NCBI GenBank assembly: GCA_016720395.1
Contig: JADKKR010000002.1
Coordinates: 310,001 to 374,000, forward strand
Length of the DNA: 64,000 nucleotides
Source of the DNA: Geobacteraceae bacterium
GTDB taxonomy: Bacteria > Desulfobacterota > Desulfuromonadia > Geobacterales > Pseudopelobacteraceae
Reading direction: 5' to 3'
In this document: in pieces, positions 1 to 9,607 of the stretch
Position numbering within the stretch: the stretch's first letter is position 1
Layout of the letters: every line of letters begins with the position of its first letter
Translations under genes and position numbers: made by a program
Notes under the pieces: generated by a model
The model's input: the letters and a program-made list of their open reading frames with translations, nothing else
Database searches by the model: none
What the model was told of the DNA's origin: nothing

Positions 1-375
1 GGCCAGGCACAGCAACCCGCCGGTCATCCGGTGACCGGGGTGACCAGTACGGGCGCGGGAAGCTACGTCATCGACCAGCGGGCCCTGAACGCGGCACTTG
101 ACAACATCGGACAGGCCATGACCGATGCACGCCTGCTCCCCAGTCAGAAGGACGGCAAGGTGGAGGGCTTCAGGGCCTCGGAGGTAAAGCCTGCGGGGGT
201 CTTCGCCATGATCGGGATAAAAAACGGCGACGTGCTGCTGCGCCTGAACGATTTTCCGATAGATTCCCCGGACAAGGCGCTGCAGTCGTTCATCGCCCTG
301 AAGGGGCAGAGCAGGCTCAAACTGGATATGGTCCGGGACGGGCGCCCGGTGACATTCAATTACGATATTCGCTGA
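1..375 (+). CDS. gspC: Type II secretion inner-membrane protein GspC, C-terminal part
   Basis: The reading frame is open from the first base, so the gene begins before the window and only about 124 C-terminal residues are seen. They form a PDZ-like domain: a 'GVFAMIGIKNGDVLLRLND' core is followed by a final beta strand 'RDGRPVTFNYDI'. In the family, GspC spans the inner membrane once and its periplasmic domains link the inner platform to the GspD secretin. The GTG at 31 should not be taken as the start. The stop is followed almost at once by gspD, supporting one operon gspC-D-E-F. The identification rests on this PDZ domain plus position immediately before gspD. Confidence 0.85.
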   Translation, partial: GQAQQPAGHPVTGVTSTGAGSYVIDQRALNAALDNIGQAMTDARLLPSQKDGKVEGFRASEVKPAGVFAMIGIKNGDVLLRLNDFPIDSPDKALQSFIALKGQSRLKLDMVRDGRPVTFNYDIR

Positions 376-388
376 CGTGGAGGCACGC

Positions 389-2311
389 TTGATACGATAC
401 CTGCAACGAGTAATCTGGACCCTGCTTCTGGCCGGAACCCTCTTCACCTCTCCGGCTCTGGCCGCCGGCAAGGGTGTAGTGCTTAATTTCAACGAGGTGG
501 ATATCTCCACCATGGTGAAATTCATCAGCGACCTGACCGGCAGGAACTTTGTGCTGGATGACCGGGTCAAGGGCAAGATTTCGGTCTTCTCTCCCTCCAA
601 GCTGACCAACGAGGAAGCCTACAATGTCTTTGTCTCCGTACTGGAGCTGAAAGGCTTTTCAGTCGTACAGAGCGGCAAGATCGGCAAGATCGTGCCATCG
701 GCCAGCGCCAAGCAGTCCGGGTTTTCAGTACTTCCTTCCGGCGTACAGGCCCCGATGAACGAGACCTATGTCGCCCAGGTCAACAAGCTGGAGAACATCT
801 CGGCCCAGGAAGCGCTGGTCTTCCTGCAGCCGATGGTTTCCAAGGACGGGCACATATCCGCCTTCGGTCCGGGCAACCTGATCCTGATCGTGGATTCATC
901 CCTCAACATCCGCAAACTCCAGGGCATCCTGCAGACCATCGACAACGAACGGACCCGTGAAGGGATGGAGATCATCTACCTGAAGAACGCCTCGGCCGAG
1001 GCCACCGCCACGACTATCAGGCAGTGGCTTACCGGCAGTGAAAGCAAACCGGCCGGACAGCAGGCAGCTCCCGGTGGCAGTGGGACGGGCAACGTCCTGG
1101 CCGACCTGCGCCTGAATGCGCTACTGGTCTTCGGCAACGAGAGCATCAAGAAATCGGTACGGGAGCTGGTGGACAAGCTGGACGTTCAGCCGCCCGAGGC
1201 CAGCAGCAAGGTCAATGTCTATTATCTGGAGAACACCGACGCCACCGAGATGGCCAAGGTACTGGATGGTGTTGTCAAGGGCATCGCCGTCCAGACCGCA
1301 GTGCCGGGACAGCCCGGCGCGGCGGCTCCGCAGACATCACCCTTTGAAAGCGGCAAAGTCACCGTCACACCCGATAAGGGTTCAAATTCACTGGTCATAA
1401 TGGCCTCCCCCAACGACTACAACAACCTGGTCCAGGTGATCAAGAAGCTGGACCGCCGCAGCAAACAGGTCTTTGTGCAGGTTCTGATTGCCGAAGTATC
1501 CCTGGACAAATCCCGGGCGGTCGGCGTTCAAGCGGGGGCGATAGCTGCCGGTGCCATTGGCAAATATCTGCAGGGCGGCGGCATGTATGACCCCTTCGGA
1601 ACTTTTGGGCAGCTCCTGGGCTCAGCATCTTCCACCAACTCAGCCATCTCGACCCTGATAGGTGACAAGCTCCAGAACAGCTCCCGACCGGTAACCGGTA
1701 TAGCCCTTCTACAAGCGCTTGAATCCAATGGCCTTTTGAACGTCCTTTCTACACCGAATATCCTGACAACAGACAATAAAGAGGCAGAAATCATTGTCGG
1801 CGAGAACGTACCCTTCAGGGGCTCCTCCACTCAAAGCACTTTCGGCACAACTCAATCTGTCGAGCGTAAAGATGTCGGAATAAATCTCAAGATCAAACCC
1901 CAGATCAGCGAGGGTGACTATATCCGTATGGATATCAATCAGGAGATTTCTGCGGTTAAAGACACGGCTACAGACGGGGCTATCGATTTGGTCACTACCA
2001 AACGCTCAGCAAAAACAAGCGTCGTCATAAAAGATAATGAAACGGTCGTCATCGGCGGCTTGATTCAGGACAAAGAAAACGAGACCATCAGCAAAGTTCC
2101 CTTATTGGGAGATATTCCCGGCCTTGGGTGGCTGTTCAAAACCAAGAAAAAATCACGCAATAAAACGAATCTGCTGATCCTTCTGACTCCTCGCATCGTT
2201 AAAGATGCCGGAGATATGAATACAATCTCTGAAAGTCAGAAAATCAAGTTTGGCGAATCAGCGAAAAAAGTCGAGCCGGTCGATGTCCAGAAGGAGATCT
2301 CGGGGAAATGA
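389..2311 (+). CDS. gspD: Type II secretion outer-membrane secretin GspD
   Basis: GspD forms the outer-membrane ring through which folded proteins leave. I place the start at TTG 389 because GGAGG at 379-383 sits just upstream; an in-frame GTG at 377 would overlap that ribosome site. From 389 the protein is 640 residues and opens with a signal peptide (hydrophobic 'VIWTLLLAGTLFTSPALAA'). N0-N3 ring domains follow, with Gly/Pro/Ala-rich linkers near codons 215-235 and 310-325. The C-terminal secretin domain carries the family motif 'VPLLGDIPGLGWLF' near residue 570. The stop overlaps the gspE start (ATGA). Base composition falls to about 40-50% GC from roughly 1700 to 2300, well below both flanks. 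Confidence 0.95.
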   Translation: MIRYLQRVIWTLLLAGTLFTSPALAAGKGVVLNFNEVDISTMVKFISDLTGRNFVLDDRVKGKISVFSPSKLTNEEAYNVFVSVLELKGFSVVQSGKIGKIVPSASAKQSGFSVLPSGVQAPMNETYVAQVNKLENISAQEALVFLQPMVSKDGHISAFGPGNLILIVDSSLNIRKLQGILQTIDNERTREGMEIIYLKNASAEATATTIRQWLTGSESKPAGQQAAPGGSGTGNVLADLRLNALLVFGNESIKKSVRELVDKLDVQPPEASSKVNVYYLENTDATEMAKVLDGVVKGIAVQTAVPGQPGAAAPQTSPFESGKVTVTPDKGSNSLVIMASPNDYNNLVQVIKKLDRRSKQVFVQVLIAEVSLDKSRAVGVQAGAIAAGAIGKYLQGGGMYDPFGTFGQLLGSASSTNSAISTLIGDKLQNSSRPVTGIALLQALESNGLLNVLSTPNILTTDNKEAEIIVGENVPFRGSSTQSTFGTTQSVERKDVGINLKIKPQISEGDYIRMDINQEISAVKDTATDGAIDLVTTKRSAKTSVVIKDNETVVIGGLIQDKENETISKVPLLGDIPGLGWLFKTKKKSRNKTNLLILLTPRIVKDAGDMNTISESQKIKFGESAKKVEPVDVQKEISGK

Positions 2312-3880
2312 GTGACGAGCAGATTCAGGAAGCACTTGAATCACTCGCCGGGCGGCTGGGTATCGCCTGTCTGCCGGCCATCGCCGGCGCCGATGTGGAC
2401 TCCGGTCTGCTGTCCAGGGTGCCGTTAAACTTCGCCCGCACCAATTCGGTCCTGCCCTTGACGGAGCATGACGGTGCCATCCGGATCGCCATCTCCGGGC
2501 CGTCTGCCCTGCTGGCCCTGGATGAACTGCGGCTGACCTTCGGCAAACCGGTCGAGGCGGTGCTCGTCCCGGCCTCCATCCTGACCGATGCGATCAACCA
2601 CGCCTATGCCGGGATGTCCGGCACCGCCCGCGACGTGCTGCAGGAACTGGAGGGTGAAGACCTCTCCACCATCGCCACCGAGTTCAGTGACCCCAAAGAC
2701 CTGCTGGACCTGAGCGACGAAGCGCCGGTCATCCGCCTGCTCAACTCGATCCTCTCCGAAGCCGTCAAGGAGCGGGCCAGCGATATCCACATAGAACCCT
2801 ACGAACGCGACCTGCTGGTGCGCTTCCGCATTGACGGACTGCTCTACGAAAAACTCTCTCCCCCCAAGATCATTCAGGAGGCCCTGATCTCGCGGGTCAA
2901 GATCATGGCCGGCCTCAACATAGCCGAGAAAGCGCCTGCCCCAGGACGGCCGTATCCGCGTGCGCGTCGCCGGACGCGACGTGGACATCCGCGTCTCGAT
3001 CATCCCGACCTTCTACGGCGAACGGGCCGTGCTGCGCCTGCTGGACAAGAAGAAGGGCATTCTCTCCCTGACGGATATCGGCCTGGGCGCCGAGGGTGTG
3101 CAGATCATGGAGCGCATGCTGGCCCGCACAAGCGGCATCATCCTGGTGACCGGCCCCACCGGCAGCGGCAAGTCGACGACACTGTACGCCGCCCTGAACC
3201 GGGTCAACTCCAGCGAGAAGAACATCATCACCATCGAGGACCCGATCGAGTACCAGATCAAGGGGATCGGCCAGATTCAGGTCAACCCGAAGATCGAACT
3301 GACCTTTGCCGCCGGCCTGCGTTCGATCCTGCGCCAGGACCCTGACATCATCATGGTCGGCGAGATCCGCGACGCCGAAACGGCCGAAATCGCCATCCAG
3401 GCCAGCCTGACCGGGCACCTGGTGCTCTCGACCCTGCACACAAACGACGCTGCCACCGCCGTGACGCGCCTGGTGGATATGGGCATCGAACCGTTCATGA
3501 TCGCCTCATCCCTGTCAGCCGTGCTGGCCCAGCGCCTGGTGCGGGTGATCTGCCCGCACTGCCGTGAATCGTACAAACCGGTCGAGAGCTACGCCGGCAT
3601 TACCCTGCCGGAACTCCTCTATCGCGGTCGCGGCTGTGACGCCTGTTTCGGGATGGGGACCCTGGGCAGGACCGCCATCTACGAGATCATGCCGATCGAC
3701 CAGGAGCTCTGCTCCATGATCATCAGGCGTTCCCATGCCGGTGAGATCAAGGAATACGCCGTCTCCCGCGGCATGAAGACCCTGCGTGACGACGGCCTGG
3801 CCCGGGCGGCCGCCGGCATCACCACCATCGAAGAGGTCCTGCGCGTGACCCAGGACGATTATGCCGACGTACCGTTATAA
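2308..3880 (+). pseudogene. gspE: Type II secretion ATPase GspE, split by a one-base insertion
   Basis: GspE is the cytoplasmic hexameric ATPase that drives pseudopilus assembly. The N-terminal part (2308 to about 2931) has the MshEN/N1 region and ends in 'MAGLNIAEK'. The family continues RLPQDGR, and exactly that sequence is present in the next frame from 2933 (cgc ctg ccc cag gac). One extra G at 2932 breaks the gene; without it the product is 523 residues, normal for GspE. The second half has Walker A GPTGSGKST near 3152-3178, a Walker B 'RQDPDIIMVGEIRD', and the CPHC...CDAC zinc motif near 3550-3645. As given, neither fragment would be a working ATPase, unless the base is a sequencing error. 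gspF starts 20 bases before its end. Confidence 0.93.
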
Positions 3881-5072
3881 GGCATACAACGCCGGTGGCG
3901 GATCGGTAGCCGGAGTCGTCGATGCCGAATCCGAGCGTCAGGCGCTGCAGCAGCTCAAGAGCCAGGGGCTGATGCCCCGCGAGGTGCACGAAGAGGGTGT
4001 GACAGAAGGTGTCTCAGCCTCATTTTCGTTTCAGCGGGGTATCTCGGCCGCCGACCTGGCGCTCTTTACCCGACGTCTGGCAACCCTGGTGGCTTCTTCG
4101 GTGCCTCTTTTCGAGGCCATGGGCTCCCTTCATGAGCAGGAAGCGGGCGGCAAACTCAAACAGGTTCTGGCCCGGGTACGTGACCGCATCGCCGAAGGCG
4201 CCTCCCTGTCACGGGCCTTTGCGGCCGACCCGCGCATCTTCGGCGAGAGCTACGTCAGCATGGTGGCCGCCGGCGAGGCCAGCGGAGCACTCGATGTGGT
4301 TCTGGAGCGCCTGGCTGATTTCCTGGAGGAGCAGGAACAGGTGCGCGGCCGGGTAACGTCAGCCCTGGCCTACCCGATCCTGATGATCCTCGTAGGAGGC
4401 GGTGTGATGCTGTTCCTTCTGACGACGGTGATTCCCAAGATCGTGGTCATCTTCGAGGACAGCAAGGCCGCACTGCCGCTGATCACGATCGCGCTGATCA
4501 AGCTCTCCCATTTCCTGCGCGGCTGGTGGTGGATACCTGCCGGCCTGGCCATCGCCTCGATCCCGCTCTATCGCAAGGCCATGCTGCGTGACGATCTGCG
4601 TTTGAAAAGAGACACACTGCTGCTGAAGCTGCCGGTTGCCGGCGGCATGCTGCAGCGCCTGATTCTCTCCCGTTTTGCACGCGTTCTCGGCCTGCTGCTC
4701 TCCAGCGGCGTACCGATCATCCGCGCCCTGGAGATTACATCCGAGGTGCTGGTCAATCGCGCCTATCGCGGTTTTTTGCGTGAGGTCATGGAAGAGGTCG
4801 CCCAAGGGGGCAGCCTGTCAGGCAGCCTGCGCAGAAGCCCGCTCTTTCCACCGCTGCTGGTCCACCTGGCCGGCGTCGGCGAAAAGAGCGGAGAGCTGGA
4901 AGCCATGCTGCTCAAGGCAGGGATCGCCTATGAACGGGAGTTCAATACCGGGCTTACCCGCCTGATGGGGCTGATGGAACCGCTCCTGGTGCTGGCCATG
5001 GGGGTGGCGGTCGGGACTGTCGTCATGGCGGTGCTGCTGCCGATATTCGAGATGAACCAGCTGATCAAATAA
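3861..5072 (+). CDS. gspF: Type II secretion inner-membrane platform protein GspF
   Basis: A 403-residue polytopic protein that anchors the GspE ATPase to the pseudopilus assembly platform. It has the family's two repeated cytoplasmic T2SSF domains (about residues 65-170 and 265-370). Three hydrophobic segments lie near 168-195, 216-235 and 372-396, the last ending 'AVGTVVMAVLLPIFEMNQLIK', typical of GspF. The start ATG overlaps the end of gspE by 20 bases, so translation is probably coupled. A hairpin terminator follows at once, so this transcription unit ends here and the pseudopilin genes are not contiguous with it. Confidence 0.95.
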   Translation: MPTYRYKAYNAGGGSVAGVVDAESERQALQQLKSQGLMPREVHEEGVTEGVSASFSFQRGISAADLALFTRRLATLVASSVPLFEAMGSLHEQEAGGKLKQVLARVRDRIAEGASLSRAFAADPRIFGESYVSMVAAGEASGALDVVLERLADFLEEQEQVRGRVTSALAYPILMILVGGGVMLFLLTTVIPKIVVIFEDSKAALPLITIALIKLSHFLRGWWWIPAGLAIASIPLYRKAMLRDDLRLKRDTLLLKLPVAGGMLQRLILSRFARVLGLLLSSGVPIIRALEITSEVLVNRAYRGFLREVMEEVAQGGSLSGSLRRSPLFPPLLVHLAGVGEKSGELEAMLLKAGIAYEREFNTGLTRLMGLMEPLLVLAMGVAVGTVVMAVLLPIFEMNQLIK

Positions 5073-5105
5073 CCCCATACCTCTTCCGGAGGATGGGGGT
5101 TTTTA
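5073..5105 (+). terminator. Intrinsic terminator after gspF
   Basis: CCCCAT (5073-5078) pairs with ATGGGG (5093-5098), with CCTC/GAGG continuing the stem inward, then a GTTTTTA tract. It starts just after the gspF stop and closes the gspC-F operon. Confidence 0.8.
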
Positions 5106-5322
5106 TTGAATCAATACCCAAACTATACACAACTAAACATGTCGAGCTTCTCTTGATGGCCAGCCTGAAACGGTAGTGTTTTTAGAAAAACTATTCGGAG
5201 TCTCGATAAGAGCGTTGATTGTTTAACCATTTAAATACACCCGTCAAAAAGACGGCGGGTGATTTTCCGGCCTCGTTGCAGCCCCAAAGACGCAAGCATG
5301 ATCACCATGAAAGGAGTAACGC

Positions 5323-6732
5323 ATGAGAATCACCTTCAATGGCGCCACTCATACCGTGACCGGCTCGCAGCATCTGCTCGAGGTTAACGGCAAAACCATC
5401 ATGCTCGACTGTGGCCTGTTTCAGGGCAAACGCAAGGAATCCTTTGAGAAAAACCGCAGCGATTCCTGCCAGGGCAAGAACGTCGACTGCCTGGTTCTTT
5501 CCCACGCTCACATCGATCACTCGGGCCGGATCCCCTGCCTCGTCAAGAACGGATTTAAGGGCGATATCTTCTGCACGTCGGCAACCCGGGATCTGTGCGC
5601 AGTAATGCTCATGGACAGCGCTTCTATCCAGGAAAAAGACGTGGAGTTCGTCAACCGGCGGCGCCGGAAGCAGGGCAAAAACCTCTTCGAGCCGCTCTAC
5701 ACCAAGGCCGATGTGGCCAAGACCATGAATCAATTCGTCGGGATCAGCTACAACCGGCCCCGCCAGATCTTCCCCGGCATCTCTCTCACCCTGGTGGATG
5801 CCGGTCACATGCTGGGCAGCGCCCATGTCATTCTCGAAATCGATGAGCAGGGCTCCGGCCAGAAACGCCGCCTCGTGTTCAGCGGTGATATCGGCAGGCC
5901 TGATATCCCCATCATTCGCGATCCTGTACCGATCAGCGACGGGGCCGATATACTGATTATGGAGAGCACGTACGGCAACCGGCTGCACCCTGACTATCCC
6001 GAGTCAGAAAAGGAGCTGGAGCGGATAGTCAATGAAACCGTCAGTCGCGGTGGATCACTCCTGATTCCTGCCTTTGCCGTAGGTCGAACGCAGCAGCTTG
6101 TCTATGCCCTCCACAAGCTGCACAGTGACCGGGCCATCCCCGATCTGCCGATCTTCATCGACAGCCCACTGGCCACACGCACCACCGACGTCTTCCGACT
6201 CCATCCAGAGGTATTCGATGACGAAATCCGCGAATTTTTGCTGACCGACGACGACAACAACCCTTTCGGCTTTGGTCGCCTCCAGTACACCCAGTCGGTG
6301 GAGCAATCAAAGGCGCTCAACAGCCTGAAAACCCCTGCAATTATCATCAGCTCCAGCGGCATGCTGGAGGGTGGCAGGATCCTCCATCATCTTCGCAACC
6401 GTATTGGAGATGCACGCAACACCATCCTCTTCACCAGCTGGCAGGCGCCCAACACCCTCGGTCGCCGCCTCGTGGAGAAAGAGAAACTCGTCCGCATTTT
6501 CGGGGAGGAGTTTGAGGTGCATGCCAGAGTCGAGGTTCTGACCGGTTTCTCCGGTCACGCCGATAAGGATGGGCTTGTTAATTTCGTGCGGGTCATGAAC
6601 AGGAAACCTCAGCAGACCTTTATCGTCCATGGCGAAGACGATGCCTCTGCGAACCTGGCCGATGCCCTGCGCAAAGAACTGGGACTCAAAAATGTAGTCA
6701 TTCCTGATTATATGCAATCTTTCGATGTGTGA
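5323..6732 (+). CDS. MBL-fold beta-CASP RNA/DNA hydrolase
   Basis: A 469-residue metallo-beta-lactamase-fold hydrolase with the beta-CASP insert and RMMBL tail, the CPSF-73-like type that cleaves RNA with two zinc ions. Metal ligands are visible: HAHIDH at 61-66, the histidine in 'DAGHMLGSAH', and the aspartate in 'FSGDIGR'. Further signatures are 'MESTYGNR' (start of the beta-CASP insert), 'SSSGMLEGG' and 'TGFSGHADKDGL'. The start has a good ribosome site, AAGGAG, nine bases upstream. It stands alone: 217 bases separate it from the gspF stop and 283 from glgP. The biological substrate cannot be told from sequence. Confidence 0.9.
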   Translation: MRITFNGATHTVTGSQHLLEVNGKTIMLDCGLFQGKRKESFEKNRSDSCQGKNVDCLVLSHAHIDHSGRIPCLVKNGFKGDIFCTSATRDLCAVMLMDSASIQEKDVEFVNRRRRKQGKNLFEPLYTKADVAKTMNQFVGISYNRPRQIFPGISLTLVDAGHMLGSAHVILEIDEQGSGQKRRLVFSGDIGRPDIPIIRDPVPISDGADILIMESTYGNRLHPDYPESEKELERIVNETVSRGGSLLIPAFAVGRTQQLVYALHKLHSDRAIPDLPIFIDSPLATRTTDVFRLHPEVFDDEIREFLLTDDDNNPFGFGRLQYTQSVEQSKALNSLKTPAIIISSSGMLEGGRILHHLRNRIGDARNTILFTSWQAPNTLGRRLVEKEKLVRIFGEEFEVHARVEVLTGFSGHADKDGLVNFVRVMNRKPQQTFIVHGEDDASANLADALRKELGLKNVVIPDYMQSFDV

Positions 6733-6895
6733 TCAAAATCGGCATGGGAACACCCCGTGGGAACGTTGCTTACTATAGTATTTGTAAGGAGTTCTGAAAA
6801 AACCGGCTGGAAAAAATACGACTCCCGCAAGGCTTGCGACCCGCCTAAAAACCGACAGGTCAAAGCCATTCCCGTTACCCGCATCAAAGATCCAC

Positions 6896-6923
6896 CCGGT
6901 GTTGTTGACCTTGACAACACCGG
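6896..6923. promoter_or_regulatory. 28-bp palindrome over the glgP promoter
   Basis: CCGGTGTTGT (6896-6905) is perfectly repeated inverted as ACAACACCGG (6914-6923) around an 8-base centre. Its right half overlaps the -35 hexamer TTGACA of the best glgP promoter. It could be an operator for a dimeric regulator; there is no T-tract, so it is not a terminator. Confidence 0.5.
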
Positions 6924-6938
6924 CCTTCGCTGTACAAT
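6911..6938 (+). promoter_or_regulatory. Sigma-70-type promoter for glgP
   Basis: TTGACA at 6911-6916 and TACAAT at 6933-6938 are separated by 16 bases. The start codon of glgP lies 78 bases downstream of the -10. Confidence 0.6.
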
Positions 6939-7015
6939 CTCCAACGTGCCTGCAGGCCCGTTGCCTGATGAGAGTCACACCATAATCTGCACGTATAAAA
7001 GAAGAGGGGCTTGTC

Positions 7016-9580
7016 ATGGACTTCACCAAGATGCTGCATAAATTCACCGTCGTGCCCTCACTGACCGAAGAGCTGGCAGCTCTCCAGCGCATCGCCTATA
7101 ACCTGTGGTGGTGCTGGGAGCCGGACGCCATCAACCTCTTCCGCCGTCTGGACACCGACCTGTGGCAGGCCACGCGCCACAACCCGGTGGAGATGCTGGG
7201 CATCCTCCAGCAGACCACCCTGGAATCCCTCAAGTCTGATGAAGGATTCATGGCCCACCTCAGGATGGTCGACGAGAAACTCACCGACTACCTTGGCGAG
7301 AAGACCTGGTTCGTAAAAAAAGCCAACGCAGATTCCCGGATGAAGGTGGCTTATTTTTCCATGGAGTTCGGCCTGCACGAGTCACTGCCGATCTACTCCG
7401 GCGGCCTGGGCATCCTGGCCGGTGACCACCTCAAATCTGCCAGTGACCTCGGCCTGCCCCTGGTCGGGGTGGGGCTGCTCTACCGCCAGGGCTATTTCCG
7501 CCAGTATCTCAACAACGAGGGATGGCAGCAGGAGTATTATCCGGAGAACGACTTCTATAACCTGCCGCTGACCTTGGAGCGGGATGAAGCCGGCAAACCG
7601 CTGGAGATCGAACTGGAGTTCGGCAGCCGCACATTCCGGGTCCATATCTGGCGCGTCCAGGTCGGCAGGGTGCCGCTCTACCTTCTCGATACCAACCTGG
7701 AGTCCAACTCGCCCGAGGACCGCCTGATCACGGCCCAGCTCTATTTCGGCGACAAAGAGATGCGCATGATCCAGGAGATTCTGCTGGGCATCGGCGGGAT
7801 TCGCGCACTGCGCGCCCTGGGTATCATCCCCAATGTCTGCCACATGAACGAGGGGCATGCCGCCTTCCTGGCCCTGGAGCGCATCCGGCTGCTGATGGAC
7901 AAACGCGGTGTCAGCTTCTCCGAGGCCCGGGAGATCGTCAGCGCCGGCAACATATTCACCACGCACACGCCGGTCGAGGCCGGCATCGACCATTTTGCTC
8001 CAGAGCTGCTGGAAAAGTTCTTCAACAGATACTACAAGTCGCTCGGCCTTTCCCGGGACGAGTTCCTCGGTCTGGGGCGCCAGGATGTCCGCAACCAGCA
8101 GGAGACCTTCTGCATGGCGGTGCTGGCCATCAAGCTGGCCGGCCACGCCAACGGCGTCAGCCAGCTGCACGGCGAGGTCTCCCGCGCCATGTGGAAAAAC
8201 GTCTGGCCGGAACTGCCCGAAGAGCAGCTGCCGCTCAACTCCATAACCAACGGCGTCCATACCCGCACCTGGATGTCCAACCATATGGCCAGCCTGCTGG
8301 TCCGTTATCTGGGCACGCGCTGGATGGAAGACCCCACCGATCACAACGTCTGGCGACGCATCTCCAGGATCCCTGACGCGGAACTGTGGCGCACCCAGCA
8401 GAGTTGTCGTGAAAAGCTGGTCGACTTTGCCCGCAAGCGATTGAAGGAACAGCTGATCAAGGTCGGCGCCACCACCAAGGAGATCGCCACCGCCGAGGAG
8501 GTGCTCGACCCCGAGGTGCTGACCATCGGCTTTGCCCGTCGCTTCGCCACCTACAAGCGCGGCACACTGCTGCTGCGCGACCTGGACCGGCTCGCGCGTA
8601 TCCTCAACAACCCCGGGATGCCGGTGCAGATCATCTTTGCCGGCAAGGCCCATCCCCAGGACCAGGAGGGCAAGGAATTGATCCGCCAGCTGGTACAGGC
8701 CTCACACGAGGAGCGCTTCCGCCACCGGATCGTCTTCATCGAGGATTATGACATGGAGGTGGCCCGTCATCTGGTGCAGGGCGTGGACGTCTGGCTCAAC
8801 ACGCCGCTAAGGCCTATGGAGGCCAGCGGCACCAGCGGCATGAAGGTGGCCTTCAACGGCGGCCTCAACATGAGTATTCTGGACGGCTGGTGGTGCGAAG
8901 GCTACCAGGGCAACAACGGCTGGGCCATCGGCAAGGGCGAAGTTTACGAAGACGTGGAATATCAGAACCAGGTCGAGAGCCGCGCCACGTATGACCTGCT
9001 GGAAAAAGAGGTCGTGCCGCACTTCTACGACCGTGGCGGCGACAATGTGCCCCGTGCCTGGGTTGCCACGATGAAGGCCTCCATGCAGAGCCTCTGTCCG
9101 GCATTCTCCACCGACCGCATGGTCCAGGAGTATGCCGAAATCTCGTATATCCCCTCCTACCTTCTGTGGAGCCGCTTTGTGGCTGAGGACCTGGCGCTGG
9201 CACGGGATCTGGCCCGCTGGAAGACGATGATATTCAAAGCCTGGCCCCAGGTCCGCATCGAACAGGCTGAAGCGCAGGTCTCCGACGCTGTTGCCGTCGG
9301 GAGCAGCGTGCCGGTCTCGGCACGGGTCGCCCTGGGAGAGATCCCGCCGGATGATGTCGCGGTTGAGGGTTATTTCGGTGTGCTTGACTCCAAGGGGAAT
9401 ATCCAGGGGGGCGAGATCGTACCGCTTGAGCACAGGGAGGACCTGGGCAACGGGGTCCACCGGTTCGGCGGGGAGATGGAATGCCGCTTCTGCGGCAGGC
9501 ACGGCTTCATGCTGCGGGTCATGCCCAAGCACATATCCCTGGGAAATATCTACGAATCCGGCTACCTGACCTGGGGGTAG
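7016..9580 (+). CDS. glgP: Alpha-glucan (glycogen/maltodextrin) phosphorylase
   Basis: An 854-residue PLP-dependent phosphorylase that releases glucose-1-phosphate from alpha-1,4-glucans. It belongs to the prokaryotic alpha-glucan phosphorylase subtype: it opens with a domain holding 'IAYNLWWCWEPDA', then 'VAYFSMEFGLHESLPIYSGG', and has no mammalian-type regulatory N-terminus. The PLP-lysine loop is visible as 'EASGTSGMKVAFNGG'. The C-terminus adds a region ('VRIEQAEAQVSDAVAVGSS...') after the catalytic domain that is commonly present in this subtype. GAGGGG precedes the ATG. No other glycogen gene is nearby. Expression probably starts at the promoter and palindrome listed just upstream. Confidence 0.93.
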   Translation: MDFTKMLHKFTVVPSLTEELAALQRIAYNLWWCWEPDAINLFRRLDTDLWQATRHNPVEMLGILQQTTLESLKSDEGFMAHLRMVDEKLTDYLGEKTWFVKKANADSRMKVAYFSMEFGLHESLPIYSGGLGILAGDHLKSASDLGLPLVGVGLLYRQGYFRQYLNNEGWQQEYYPENDFYNLPLTLERDEAGKPLEIELEFGSRTFRVHIWRVQVGRVPLYLLDTNLESNSPEDRLITAQLYFGDKEMRMIQEILLGIGGIRALRALGIIPNVCHMNEGHAAFLALERIRLLMDKRGVSFSEAREIVSAGNIFTTHTPVEAGIDHFAPELLEKFFNRYYKSLGLSRDEFLGLGRQDVRNQQETFCMAVLAIKLAGHANGVSQLHGEVSRAMWKNVWPELPEEQLPLNSITNGVHTRTWMSNHMASLLVRYLGTRWMEDPTDHNVWRRISRIPDAELWRTQQSCREKLVDFARKRLKEQLIKVGATTKEIATAEEVLDPEVLTIGFARRFATYKRGTLLLRDLDRLARILNNPGMPVQIIFAGKAHPQDQEGKELIRQLVQASHEERFRHRIVFIEDYDMEVARHLVQGVDVWLNTPLRPMEASGTSGMKVAFNGGLNMSILDGWWCEGYQGNNGWAIGKGEVYEDVEYQNQVESRATYDLLEKEVVPHFYDRGGDNVPRAWVATMKASMQSLCPAFSTDRMVQEYAEISYIPSYLLWSRFVAEDLALARDLARWKTMIFKAWPQVRIEQAEAQVSDAVAVGSSVPVSARVALGEIPPDDVAVEGYFGVLDSKGNIQGGEIVPLEHREDLGNGVHRFGGEMECRFCGRHGFMLRVMPKHISLGNIYESGYLTWG

Positions 9581-9607
9581 AGACACATCATTTAAAAAAA
9601 CACATTG

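Noticed and set aside
7382..8653. Long open frame of 423 codons on the minus strand
   Set aside because: It is the antisense shadow of glgP in high-GC sequence: no recognisable domain and no ribosome site, while glgP is a full family match.
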